From NCBI GenBank assembly GCA_963736425.1, contig CAVTOX010000003.1:145655-209654 (forward strand): a stretch of 64,000 nt of DNA, given 5' to 3'. A program made the translations under genes and the position numbers. Under the pieces are notes generated by a model. That model saw only the letters and a program-made list of their open reading frames with translations, had not been told where the DNA came from and made no database searches. Below, piece after piece: positions 27,513-37,912 of this stretch (its first letter is position 1; each line of letters starts with the position of its first letter). The stretch is from Prado023 sp963736425 (GTDB taxonomy: Bacteria; Actinomycetota; Actinomycetes; S36-B12; CAIYMF01).

Positions 27513-29607
27513 ATGGCCGGGATGCGGTCGAGCATGTCGAACGCGCGGCATCCCGCGGTCTTCCTGACCACCTGGATCGTGAGCGCGATCGGCGGATGCG
27601 CCATCGCACTTTTCGCCCTGGCCCACCTTCCGGGCGTCATAGGCGAGCTCAGCGTCACAACGCGAGGTCGCACCGCTGGTGATGATGGCCGTACTGGTGG
27701 TCATCACCGAGCTGCGCCCCATCATGATGAGCCGGTTCGAGGGTGACCCGATCTCCATCTCGCAGGCCTTCGTGTTCGCGACCCTCTACTTGTGGGGGCC
27801 CTGGCCGGCACTGACGCTGATGGCGGCAGCGACACTCATCAGCGAACTGCTCGCCCGGAAGGTCGCGTGGAAGCTGGTCTTCAATGTCGGCAACTACACC
27901 TTGGCTGTCGTTGCCGCGTGGGCGGTCCTGACCCTCGGCGCACCGGCTACTGGAAGCGCCGACTTCATTCAAGGCGGCGCCCTCGGTCTGATTGCCTTGT
28001 CCTGGGTCGCCTACCACCTGGTCAATCTGGCGATCGTGGCCGGCCTGGCCGAGGAGCAGTCCTGGTGGGACTCCTTCACGGAGGAGTTCTGGTTCTACAC
28101 CGTCTCCACCATCGCCGTCCTCACGCTGTCGCCCCTGGTGGCAGTCGTCGCGATCCACTCACAATGGTCATGGGTGCTCCTCCCCCTGCTGCTCCCCACG
28201 GTGCTTGCAGTGCAGCGCTCGGCGCAGATGTCCCGGGAGCGCGAGCGCCTCGCCCAGGACCGTGAGCACGAGGCCCTTCACGATCGACTCACCGGCCTGC
28301 CCAACCAGACCCTCCTGGCGAATCGCATCGAGGCCGGGCTGACTCGCCCGAGGCGCCGGGGAGAGCGCCTGGTCGTCATGCTCCTCGACCTCGACTCGTT
28401 CAAGACGGTCAACGATGGTCTCGGTCATGGCATCGGTGATGTCCTGCTCCAGGATGTGGCCGAGAGGCTGACCCAGGTTGTCCGACCCGGCGACACCCTC
28501 GCCCGGTTCAGCGGGGACGAGTTCGCCATCGTCTGCGAGGCGATTCGAGACCCCGAGCTCGAACTCCTTGTGCGGCTCATCCGGCAGACCATCGCCGCAC
28601 CGTTCACGATCGCCACTCACGAGGTCACCCTCACGGCGAGCATCGGGGTCGCACCGGCCACCCCCGGCGCGAGCGCCCAGTCGTTGATCCGCGAGGCCGA
28701 CTCGGCCATGTTCCGGGCCAAGAGCGCGGGGCGCGACCAGGCGGCGCACTTCCACCAGACGATGCTCGACCAGGCCACTGCCCGTCTCGACGATCAGTTG
28801 GGCCTGCGCCGCGCGCTGGAGCGCGACGAGCTGCGGGCGCACTACCAACCGGTCGTGGACCTCACAACAGGCGAAGCCGTGGGCATGGAGGCCCTGGTCC
28901 GGTGGGAGCACCCGGAGCGCGGGCTGATCGGACCGGACCAGTTCATCCCCCTGGCCGAGGAGACCGGCCTGATCCTGCCGCTCGGGGCGTGGATGCTCGA
29001 GACCGCACTGGGCCAGTTGCAGCAGTTGCGGCGCACGATGCCTGAAGCGGGCGACCTGTGGATGGCGGTCAACCTGTCACCGCGGCAGCTCACCGATCCG
29101 GACCTCATCCACAAGGTTTCCCGGGCCCTTGCAGAGACCGGGGTTCCCCCGGAGAACCTGCACCTGGAGATCACCGAGACCGCAGTCATGAGTTCCGTGG
29201 ATGCCTCGACGTCAACGCTCGAGTCGTTGCGCCAGCTGGGCGTGCACCTGATCATCGACGACTTCGGGACCGGCTACTCGTCGCTCGCCCGGCTCAAGAA
29301 GCTCCCCGTGACCGCGCTGAAGGTCGACCGTTCCTTCGTCGATGGGCTCGGCCGGGACTCATCCGACCTGTCGATCGTCGACGCCATCATCAACATGGCC
29401 GATTCGCTGGCACTCGGGGTGATCGCCGAGGGCGTGGAGACCGCCGAACAGCTCGAGATCCTGCAGTCGCTCGGCGCCAGGATGGGTCAGGGCTACCTGT
29501 GGTCGCGGGCGCTCCCGGACTCCGGCTTGGCCGCCTGGCTGCGGGCGGTGCCCCTGCACGAGGAGCTCGCCGAGGTTCGCGACCTGCTGAGCAGCCGGCG
29601 GCGCTGA
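27513..29607 (+). CDS. Membrane-bound GGDEF-EAL protein, frameshifted near its N-terminus
   Basis: A dual c-di-GMP enzyme of about 697 residues after correction. AGAGGGGG precedes the ATG at 27513. The N-terminal MASE-like sensor has roughly seven hydrophobic segments. The frame breaks at about 27659: reading one A fewer joins GVIGELSVT to REVAPLVMMAVLVVITELRP. The GGDEF domain has FSGDEFAIV (about residue 332), a variant that may be inactive or weak. The EAL domain looks catalytically complete: EALVRWEHPERG, NLSPRQL, LEITETAVM, DDFGTGYSSLARLKKLP and IAEGVET. It is probably mainly a phosphodiesterase, though cyclase activity cannot be excluded. Confidence 0.88.
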
Positions 29608-30348
29608 GGAAGTAGCCGAGGGCCCGGCGCGAGCTGAATCTCGCCAATCTCCTGGTGGGGTATCCCTGATGGTCGCCCTTCATGGCAGCGATGCCCACAG
29701 GGGCCGCGCCGGAGGCTCCTGACGGGCCGCCACGATGCCGGATGGGCGGAAAGGTCCCCCCATTGGCCCAACGGGAGACACGAAGCCCGCGATGTCCCCC
29801 GGACACGGCGCGTCCGTGGTGACCGTTTGTCGCTACGAACGTCAACAGCAGCGCAAGCAGGCTCGACGGCGACGCACGTGGCTGCGACGGTCGACACAGC
29901 GGCACCGATCACGGTCGGCGATCCCGGCGGTCGCGGTGACAGGCTGCTTGGCGCATGGTTCGCAACCCACCGGTCGACTCGAGCCGTCGAGCCTGAATGG
30001 GCACGAGCAGTCGACGCAGGGGCCCGGTGTCAATCCCCGTGAGATGTGACCATGACGACGCGTCGGCGAACCAGGATCAAGTGCAAGGTGCAGTTCCCCA
30101 ACCTGACCCTTGACCATCACGGCTACCCCGTAAGGCGATCTGATCGGAGGCGATCGGATTCACCGGCCATGTCCAGGCCGCTTCCCGAGCCTCGGCCGGG
30201 TCATGGACGTCAGATCCATGACCCGGCTGTCGGATTCGAGTGCCGTCGCAGCCGGTCACTGTCAGCAGCGATCACGCCATGATGGCTCAAGCCGACTCGA
30301 CGTCGCGACAGGCGCGCTTGGGCCCGACTGGACTAGAGGAGAACTCCG
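29608..30348. other. 741-base region without a convincing gene, upstream of the surface-protein operon
   Basis: No open frame here has a family pattern, a good ribosome-binding site and codon use together. The only clear structure is an inverted repeat at 30195-30227. The region probably holds the promoter and leader of the operon that starts at 30349. I looked for a GEMM-type c-di-GMP riboswitch and saw no match to its conserved core. Confidence 0.6.
30195..30227 (+). promoter_or_regulatory. 13-bp perfect inverted repeat upstream of the surface-protein operon
   Basis: GCCGGGTCATGGA pairs perfectly with TCCATGACCCGGC across a 7-base loop, 121 bases before the first surface-protein start. It could be an operator, an attenuator or a terminator of upstream transcription. 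No T-run follows it. Confidence 0.55.
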
Positions 30349-31934
30349 ATGCCAGGCAGGACGAGGACGACGGGAGGGATCAGGGCTCTGGCCCTGGCCA
30401 CCGTCGTCCTCGTCCTGCTGGCCGGCACGGTCGCCAATCAGGCATCTCAAGCCTCCGCGGCCCCCCTGACTCCCGGCGTCGGACTTCACGATCTCCACCA
30501 CGATCACCAGCTCGCCGACCTCGGCCGACCATGCCGCCCTGCTGTACCCCGGGGTGACCCGCTACCTCTGGTACACGGTCCACAACCCGCTGTCGCAGGC
30601 GATCACGGTCACCTCGCTCGGGATTGCCGAAGTCCAGGCGCCACCGGCGTGCCCCCGGGCCAACCTCGACCTGGACCAGCTCGGGTTGACCGGGGCCTTC
30701 ATCGTGCCCTCAGGCGCCACCGCGACCGTTCTGGCGCCGCGCCCGATCTCGCTGCTGAACCTGCCGGTCAACCAGGACGCCTGCAAGGACGTCACGTTCA
30801 CCTTCACGTTCACTGGCACCGGCTGGTACTCGGACGGCTCGAACCCGCAGAACCCGCAGAACCCCCCCGATCCCCAGAACCCGCCCGCCCCCGAATCGAC
30901 CGGCCAAGGTCGGCACCGCGACTCCAGCTCAGCGCCGGGCCCAGCCCGGTAGCCGTGGGCCAGCTCGTCACGATCACCGCCCAAGTCGCGCGCACCACGG
31001 GTGCCGTGACGGGGACGGGGACCGCCGGCGCCTCAGGCGATCCCCACCGGAGCCGTCGAGCTTCTACCTGCGCGCACCGTCGGGCGCTCTGACCCTCCTG
31101 GGCACGATCCCGCTGGACGCCCAGGGCGCGGCCAGCCTGCGCCTGACGTCCCTGCCACCGGGGGCCGGGAGCCTCTACGCGGTCTACTCCGGAACCGACA
31201 CGTTCGCCGGGCTCGACCTCGCCGGTCGTCCGCGCAGTCGATCATCGCGCCGCCTGCGGAGTGCACCGGCGACGTACACGACATCGATCATCGGCACGCC
31301 GGGATCACCGGTGATCAAGGGCACCCGGGCAACGACTTCATCTACGCCGTCGGAGGCGACCTACCGGGTCAGCGGCGGCAAGGGCAACGACTGCCTGGTG
31401 GTGGGTGACGGGAACAACGTGATCGCCGACGGCACGGGGTCCGACGTGGTCATCGCCGGCAACGGCCGAAACACGATCACCGTGACCGGCAGCCGCAACA
31501 CCGTCGTCGTCGGCGACGGCGAGGGCAACCGGGTCACCGTGAAGGGGGCCAAGAAGGGCAAGAAGGTCCATCAAGCCCTCCGGGAACCGCGATCACCATC
31601 GGCGATGGCGCCAGGAACACGAGTCACCGCTGCGCAAGGGGTCCAACAACCAGGTCACGCTCGGCAACGGCGCCGGCAACCGGGTGACGGTGAAGGGGCT
31701 CCAAGAACCGGATCACCGTGGGCGACGGCGGCAAGAACCGCATCACGGTGCGCAAGGGCACGAAGAACCGCGTCATCCGTGGGCAAGGGCAAGGGACAAC
31801 CGGGTCACCACGCGGGCAGCCAGCAAGCGCAGCAACACCTGCTCGCTGCCCACTGCCCCACGCTCCTGGCGGGGCTCGACGGCGGCGCTACTACGGCGAC
31901 ACCATCGCGCCGCTGCAAGGTGGTGACGAGGTGA
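30349..31934 (+). CDS. Secreted surface protein with Ig-like domain and beta-roll repeats, multiply frameshifted
   Basis: The ATG at 30349 follows GAGGAGA and encodes a signal peptide (RALALATVVLVLLAGTVANQ, cleavage near ASAAP). Pieced together over several frames, the rest is: a beta-sandwich domain (YLWYTVHNPLSQAITVTSLG ... DACKDVTFTFTFTGTGWYS), a proline-rich linker (NPQNPQNPPDPQNPP), an Ig-like domain (GAVEFYLRAPSGALTLLGT ... YAVYSGTDTFAG) and a glycine-rich repeat block at about 31360-31800 (GGKGNDCLV, GNGRNTITV, GDGEGNRVTVKG, NRITV). The first break, near 30480, is repaired by removing one G. No sortase motif is seen. The stop overlaps the next start (GTGA). The true protein sequence is uncertain in detail. 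Confidence 0.65.
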
Positions 31935-32426
31935 TCCGCCGCGCACATCCGGAACGCGGCTCGGCACGCGAGTCGGGATGGCCGGCGTCCTGGCCTCCTC
32001 GGTCTGGGCGCCGGCTCCGCCTTCGGCTACTTCACAGCGAGCGGTGCCGGCCACGGCTCGGCCAGCACGGCCACGATGCTGCCAGTCACTCGGGGCGCGT
32101 GGCGTACCCCCACCACCCGGCTGGTCCCCGGCGGGACCGCAGAGCGTCGCCGTGATGGTCACGAACCCGAACGCCGTTCGCGGTCACGGTTGTCAGCGCC
32201 ACAGGCGGACGGCATCGTGACGGTCGACGCCCGGTACACCCGCCATGCACTGCGGCCTCGGTCAGCTTCACCAGACCCCGGCGGCCTCAGCGTCATGATC
32301 CCCGCGAGCTCGACGCAGGCCGCTGTCGCTCGCCGGGCGCGGCCTCAATGAGTCGTCTCGGCCCCGAACAGCTGCCAGGGCGCGAGCTTCTCCATCCCAC
32401 TGACCCTCACGGTGCGTTCGTCATGA
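31931..32426 (+). CDS. Small exported protein with SipW-type signal segment, frameshifted
   Basis: About 165 residues in several frames. A GTG at 31931 overlaps the upstream stop. A basic N-terminus is followed by a hydrophobic segment ending SAFGYFTASGAGHGSASTA, the pattern of alternate signal peptides cut by SipW-like peptidases on TasA/camelysin-type matrix proteins. Downstream are PTTRLVPGGTA, SVAVMVTNPNA, GIVTVDA and, near the end, a LAGAASMS segment and LTLTVRSS before the TGA at 32424-32426. No SipW gene is in the window. Assigning it as a matrix subunit is inference. It overlaps the next gene by four bases (ATGA). Confidence 0.55.
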
Positions 32427-35400
32427 GCGGCCGCGCACCCAGGACAGGCCCGGACGACGAGTGCGGCTGCTGCTGGCCGCCCTGGGCGCGGTGGTCGGTG
32501 TCCTGCTGACCGGAGCCACGGGGGCGTTCGGCTTCTGGCTGGCCACGTCGACCGACAACCCTTCGGCGGCAGCCGCCGACGCGCTGCCCACAGGCGCGAC
32601 ACCCAGCTCGCCGTCGACCACACCGAGCCCGAACAGCAACGACGGTCTCCGTCGCGTTCCCCGCTGCATCGACGTCCCTCGGCAACGTCGCGATCCCAGC
32701 GGGGCAGTACACGCTGAGGCGCTACCCGCCAGTGGGTGCCCCGGTGCCGGTCACTGCGACGCTGCTCGGGCATCGCCACTCATCACCTGCACCGAGTCGA
32801 ACGTGCCCGATGGCACGTGGCAGTACACCGAACACGCCCACCTACGGCGTGAACTGGGTCGGAACCGAGAGCACCAGTAGCGCCCGCGGTCATCGTTGAC
32901 ACGACCGCCTCCGGTGGTTCCTCAGCCGTCGGTGACCTCCGGATACGTCACCGACCCTGTCGGTGCCGGTCGGGCTGGGGACCGTCACCGACACTGGCGG
33001 CTCCGGGGTCAACACCAGCACTGTGACGGCTGCAGCGCGCCTCCGCGCCACTGTCCGCGGGCACCTGCGGCACCGTTCAGCGCAACGTTCACCCCAGTCA
33101 CCCTCAACGGCCGGAAACGACACCAGCGTGCTGCTCGGGCAACTGCTACCAGTACCAGCAACGAGCCACGGACAACGTCGGAAACACGGCCACCTCAACA
33201 ACGTCGACCACCGTCAAGGTCGACACCACGGCGCCCAGCAGCCCGACACTGGCCTTCTCAGCGCTCGCTGGTGCGTACTGGCCGGGCTCAGGCACCACCG
33301 TGTACTTCAGGGGCGGCAACTCCGGCGGGTTCACCAGTCACCCCCTCCTCCGCGGACGCCGAGAGCGGGATCGTCGGCTACGCGTACCCCGAGCTCGGCA
33401 GCGGCTGGTCGCGCAGCGGGGGGTCCTACAGCTTCAACGGCTCGGCGGGACCGGGACCGGCTGCGATCACCGCAACCAACGGCGCCGGATCGACAGCCGC
33501 CACGACCCTCACCGGGCGATCTGACACGGATGGGCCCACTGGCGGGGCGCCTGACGGTCAATGGCGTACCTGCCACGGCCGGTGGCTCGGCGAGCTACAT
33601 CTCAGCCGGGTCGACGCTGACGCTGACTGGTCGTACCGACTTCAGCGAGGCGGTGTCGACCACCCAGTCCGGGCTGGCGTCGAGCACCCTGACGCTGCGG
33701 TCGGCGAGCCTGACGAACGACACCTGCGGCACCTTCGGGGCAGCGACCACGATCACCGGGACGTCGTCGCAGACCGTCGCCTCGGGCAACTGCTACCTGC
33801 TCACCCTGACCGGGACCGACAACGTCGGCAACACCTCCTCCATCAGCAGCACCGTCAAGGTCGACACCAGCGCCCCGAGCACCCCGACGGTCACGTTCTC
33901 CTCGTTGACCAACGTCAGCGTCAGCGGGGCACGGGTCTACTTCCGATCGGGGCAGCCAGCGGCAGCCTGACCATGACGGCGACCTCGACCGATGACCAGT
34001 CGGGCATCGGCGCCTGGACGTTCCCCGACCTGGGCACCGGATGGGCGGTCACGGGCAGTGGCAGCGTCGCGGACCTACAGCTGGAGCGCTGCGAACCCGA
34101 CGACGAACAGCGGCAACCTCGACCGTCTCGGCGACCAACGGCGCGGGCCTGGTCTCCCCGGCCTCCACCGCGTTCACCATGGTGCCCGACGCCACCGCGC
34201 CGACAGGCGGCGCGCTGACCGTCAACAGCGTCGTGGCCACCTGCCGGGGGCTCGTCGAGCTATACGGACGACGACGACCGTCGTCCTGATCGGTCGGACC
34301 GACTTCGCCGAGGCGCAGTCCGCGACGCAGTCCGGCCTGGCATCGAGCACGCTGACCCGCCAGTCCGCGCCGCTGCCGAACAACATCTGCGGCACCTACG
34401 GGACACCGCACCACGATCACCGGGACGACGACGCAGGCCGTCACCTCGGGCAACTGCTACCTGTTCACGTTCACCGGGATCGACAACGTCGGCAACACGG
34501 CCACCATCAGCAGCACCGTCAAGGTCGACACCACCGCCCCGAGCACCCCGACCTGGGGCTTCGGCTCGTTGAACGAACGTCTACGTCAGCGCCAGCGCTG
34601 GCGCAGGGTCTACTACCAGGAGACTGCACCGCAGCGGCAGCCTCACCGATTACGGCGAACTCGACCGGACGCGGAGTCAGGGATCGCGCAGCTACACCTT
34701 CCCGAGCCTGGGCGCCGGATGGTCGCCCACGGGCACCGGAGCCTCACGCACGTACACCTGGACCACGCCGCAACCCAACCACGACCACGAGCGCCCGCAC
34801 CCTGCAGGACCACGAACGGCGCCGGCCAGCAGTCGGCTCATCTCCAGCTGCCTACCGGATGGTCGCCGACGTCACTGGCCCCGACCGGCGGGGCGCTGAC
34901 CGTCAACGGCGTCGCGGCCAGCGCCGGCGGCTCGTCGAGCTACCTGCGGACCGCGGGACGACGCTGACGCTGTCCGGTCGCACCGACTTCACCGAGACGC
35001 AGTCGAGCACGCTGTCCGGGTTGGCCTCCAGCACGCTGACCATCCAGTCCGCGCCACTGACGAACGACACCTGCGGCACGCTTCGGGGCGCCGACCCCGA
35101 TCGTCGGGCACCCCGACGCAGACCGTCGCGTCGGGCAACTGCTACCTGCTCACGCTGACGGGAACCGACAACGTCGGCAACGTCGCTCGGCCATCAGCAG
35201 CACGGTCAAGGTCGACGCCACCCCGCCGACGATCTCCAGCGTCGTGCTGGGCAACGGGGGACGGCCGGCAGGATCGATCGGGGCGACACCCTGACCATCA
35301 CGTTCAGCGAGCCGATGGAGGCCTCAGGCCTGTGCTCCTCGTGGACCAGTGACACCAGCGCCCTACAGCCATCAACGCGAGCAACGCCGTGACCATCCGC

Positions 35401-35725
35401 GTGGTCAACGGCGCGGGACCGACCAACGACAAGCTCGCGGTCCAGACCGCCTCGGGCTGCGCCACCTTCGACTTCGGCTCCCTCGACCTCGGGTCGAGCG
35501 CCTACGTGGGCAGCAACGTCGACTTCGTGGGCAACGGCAGCAACGCTCGAGCATCACGTGGGATCCGAGCACCCGCGACCCTGAGGCTCACGCTCGGGAG
35601 CGGCGGTCCCGTCAACTCCTGGCGCCCCGCGGCCACTCCCACCTACACGATCAGCGCGGCAACCGACCCGGCCGGCAACGCCGATCAGCAACTCGCCCTT
35701 CACCGCCTATCACGGGCGCTTCTAG
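32423..35725 (+). CDS. Large surface protein with tandem Ig-like repeats, multiply frameshifted
   Basis: About 1,090 residues when the frames are pieced together. The ATG at 32423 overlaps the previous stop. A hydrophobic segment (LLLAALGAVVGVLLTGATGA) ends in FGFWLATSTDNPSAAA, another SipW-like signal. A fibronectin-type domain follows (GQYTLRRYPPVG, VPDGTWQYT, NWVGTESTS). Then come three repeats of about 215-230 residues, each with a DTxAPSxPT linker, an ESGI...FPxLGxGW module, GGALTVNGV, SGLASSTLT and NDTCGTFG...GNCYLLTLTGTDNVGN. A C-terminal domain (DTLTITFSEPMEASGLCSSW ... ATDPAGNA) ends at TAG 35723-35725. It is probably an adhesin or matrix protein. Frame breaks are too many to list reliably. 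Confidence 0.65.
33213..33853 (+). repeat. Ig-like repeat unit 1 of the large surface protein
   Basis: This unit runs from GTCAAGGTCGAC of the DTxAPS linker to the next copy of the same linker, 641 bases. It encodes ESGIVGYAYPELGSGW, TAGGSASYISAGSTLTLTG and NDTCGTFGAATTITG, and ends DNVGNTSSISSTVKVD. Confidence 0.8.
33854..34517 (+). repeat. Ig-like repeat unit 2 of the large surface protein
   Basis: A 664-base unit starting with the second GTCAAGGTCGAC. It has SGIGAWTFPDLGTGW and GGALTVNSVV, then a badly scrambled stretch at about 34240-34300 where units 1 and 3 read cleanly. Confidence 0.75.
34518..35204 (+). repeat. Ig-like repeat unit 3 of the large surface protein
   Basis: A 687-base unit starting with the third GTCAAGGTCGAC. 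It has SYTFPSLGAGWSPTGTGAS, GGALTVNGVAASAGGSSSY and SGLASSTLTIQSAPLTNDTC. A fourth linker copy at 35205 leads into the C-terminal domain. Confidence 0.75.
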
Positions 35726-35926
35726 AGCGCGGTCCGCTGAGCACTCCGTCCCGGTGGAAGACCCCAGATCCGCTGCGAGGTCCTCGAATCGAGTGCGGAT
35801 TCCGGAGCCCGAGCGCCCGATGATTCGCCGAGAGTGACGAGATTCGACCCTACAACGACGCAAACCACCCGTTCGGCTCAACCGCTCACCTTCTGATATG
35901 TCCGCATTGCCTCGTACTCTTGGCGC

Positions 35927-37675
35927 GTGAGGTTGGTATCCGAGGACGGCGCCACGAGGCCGTCACAGCGCGGCGAGGCTGAGCTGTTCGAGCTCGCTGC
36001 GATCGGCATGGCCCTCACCTCGCTCGACGGCCGCTTCCTGGTGGTCAATCCGAAGCTCTGCGCCCTGCTCGGCCACACGGCCGGCGACCTCGCCAGCTCC
36101 GGACTCTTCGACGTCACGCACCCCGACGACTGGTCGAACGTGGCCAAGGCCCTGGCGGACCTGAGCCGCGACGAGGCCGAGTCGTTCGCCCAGCGCCAGC
36201 GCTGCCTTGCAGCAGACGGGGCACAGATCTGGGTCGACCTGACCGTCACCCCGACTCCAGGGCGCGCTGGGCTGCCCATGCAGTTCATGGCACAGTTCAC
36301 CGACGTCACCGCCGAGGTCGAGAACCTGCAGACCCTGCACGCCTCCGCCCGGCACTTCCAGGTCCTCAGCGAGAACTCGACAGACGTCGTCGCCCAGACC
36401 GACCCCCAGGGCCTGATCACCTGGGTCTCCCCCTCGGTCACCACCCTGCTCGGCTGGGAGACCGGGCTGCTGGCCGGACGGGCGATCACCGCATTCGTAG
36501 CCAGGCCGGACCTCGAGCGATTCTCCGCAGCCCTGGCGGGCATCCGCCACGGTGACGAGATCCGCGACGACGTCGTGCGGTTCCGGTCCACCACGGGCGC
36601 CTACCGGTTCATGTCGGTCACGGCGCGGTCCCTGACCGTCGAGGGCGGTCTGGTCACCGGGATGGCCTTCGGCCTGCGCGACGTCACTGAGGAGCTGCGC
36701 GCGAAGCGGGAGCTGGCGCGCAGCGAGGAGCAGTTCCGGATGGCCATGCACGGTGCGCCGGAGGGCATGGCGGTCGCCGATGCCCACGACCGGATCGTCC
36801 AGGCCAACCCGGCCCTGTGCGAACTGCTCGGCACCAGCGCAGCACGCCTGATCGGCCACCGGTTGCGCGAGTTCATCCCCGAGGACGAGCGCGAGCAGGT
36901 CGAGGACCTGCGCACCGAGCTGCACCTCGGCGAGCTCGAGACCGTTCGTCTCGAGCATCGCCTCCTGAGCCCGCTGGGCGAGGTCTGGGTCGACCACGCG
37001 GTGGGGATCCTGCGCGACGAGATCGGCAACCCCCAGCTCTTCGTCCACCAGTTCGCCGACCGGACCGAGACCCGACGGATGCAGGCCGACCTGACGTTCC
37101 GGGCCACCCACGACATCCAGACCGGGCTGGCCAACCGCGCAAGCCTGCTGACCCGCCTCGAGACCCGGCTCGGGCTGGCCCCCGCCCCCGCGGACCACAT
37201 CGGCGTCCTCTGGTGCGACATCGACAACCTCAAGCAGATCAACGACCAGCTCGGCCACCGCATCGGCGATGTCGTGATCGCGGCCGTCGCCGATCGGCTC
37301 AAGGGCGCCGTCCGCCACAAGGACATCGTCGGCCGGATCGGTGGGGACGAGTTCGTGATCGTGCTCGACCAGTGCCCGGACGAGGAGACCCTGCTGTCCG
37401 TGGCCACGAACGTGCAGAAGGCGGCCAGCGGGCCGGTCTCCACCGACATCGGCAAGGTGAAGGTGACCGTGTCGCTGGGGGCGGTGCTCGCCGCCTCGAC
37501 CACCGACACCGACGACGCCCTGTCGCGTGCCGACCACGCCCTGTACCGGGCCAAGCGCGCCGGTCGCGACCAGGTGGCGATCGAGCCGGTCGAGGTCGTG
37601 GACCCGCTCGCCGCGGCCACCGAGGACTCCCAGGGAACCCCGGAATCCGAGCAGCCCGAGGAGCATGCGGGCTGA
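35927..37675 (+). CDS. PAS-PAS-PAS-GGDEF diguanylate cyclase (copy 2)
   Basis: A 582-residue sister of the protein at 25627-27369. Three PAS domains (about residues 18-130, 135-255, 262-378) precede a GGDEF domain with an intact RIGGDEFVIVLD active site (about residue 471) and an I-site (RHKD, nine residues before GGDEF). Residues about 250-323 match copy 1 almost exactly (RDVTEELRAKRELARSEEQF, NPALCELLGTS, EREQV), while the first PAS domain differs, which suggests different input signals feeding the same output. The start is GTG. It follows the surface-protein operon by 201 bases, a gap with no recognised feature. Confidence 0.9.
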   Translation: MRLVSEDGATRPSQRGEAELFELAAIGMALTSLDGRFLVVNPKLCALLGHTAGDLASSGLFDVTHPDDWSNVAKALADLSRDEAESFAQRQRCLAADGAQIWVDLTVTPTPGRAGLPMQFMAQFTDVTAEVENLQTLHASARHFQVLSENSTDVVAQTDPQGLITWVSPSVTTLLGWETGLLAGRAITAFVARPDLERFSAALAGIRHGDEIRDDVVRFRSTTGAYRFMSVTARSLTVEGGLVTGMAFGLRDVTEELRAKRELARSEEQFRMAMHGAPEGMAVADAHDRIVQANPALCELLGTSAARLIGHRLREFIPEDEREQVEDLRTELHLGELETVRLEHRLLSPLGEVWVDHAVGILRDEIGNPQLFVHQFADRTETRRMQADLTFRATHDIQTGLANRASLLTRLETRLGLAPAPADHIGVLWCDIDNLKQINDQLGHRIGDVVIAAVADRLKGAVRHKDIVGRIGGDEFVIVLDQCPDEETLLSVATNVQKAASGPVSTDIGKVKVTVSLGAVLAASTTDTDDALSRADHALYRAKRAGRDQVAIEPVEVVDPLAAATEDSQGTPESEQPEEHAG

Positions 37676-37912
37676 CGCCCTTCGCGGCGCACCCATGGCC
37701 ACGGGGCGACCCGCCTTCCCCCGACCGGGCACACATCGGGGCCCTGAGACGAGCGTCACAGTTTCACTCAGCCCCATGGCGGGCATGTCAACAGGGCACG
37801 CCCGGATCCGGATGGCCCTCCAGCCGCCGAAGAGGCCCCCATCGCGGCCTGTCAACCCCCCTCGTGGGCTGGTTGCCCGGGCTCCGCCGTCGTCCACAGG
37901 AAGGCTGCAGCC

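Noticed and set aside
30046..30282. Open frame of 78 codons in the long gap
   Set aside because: It has no clear ribosome-binding site, no family pattern, and it runs across the inverted repeat at 30195-30227.
29608..30348. Possible GEMM-type c-di-GMP riboswitch ahead of the surface operon
   Set aside because: The conserved core (GGGCAAACC and GGGACGCAAAGCC type segments) is not present on either strand as far as I can read.
37676..37912. Possible c-di-AMP (ydaO-type) riboswitch before the SH3/peptidase-like gene
   Set aside because: Such switches often precede cell-wall hydrolase genes in actinobacteria, but the conserved GGGGAACC-like elements are missing here.
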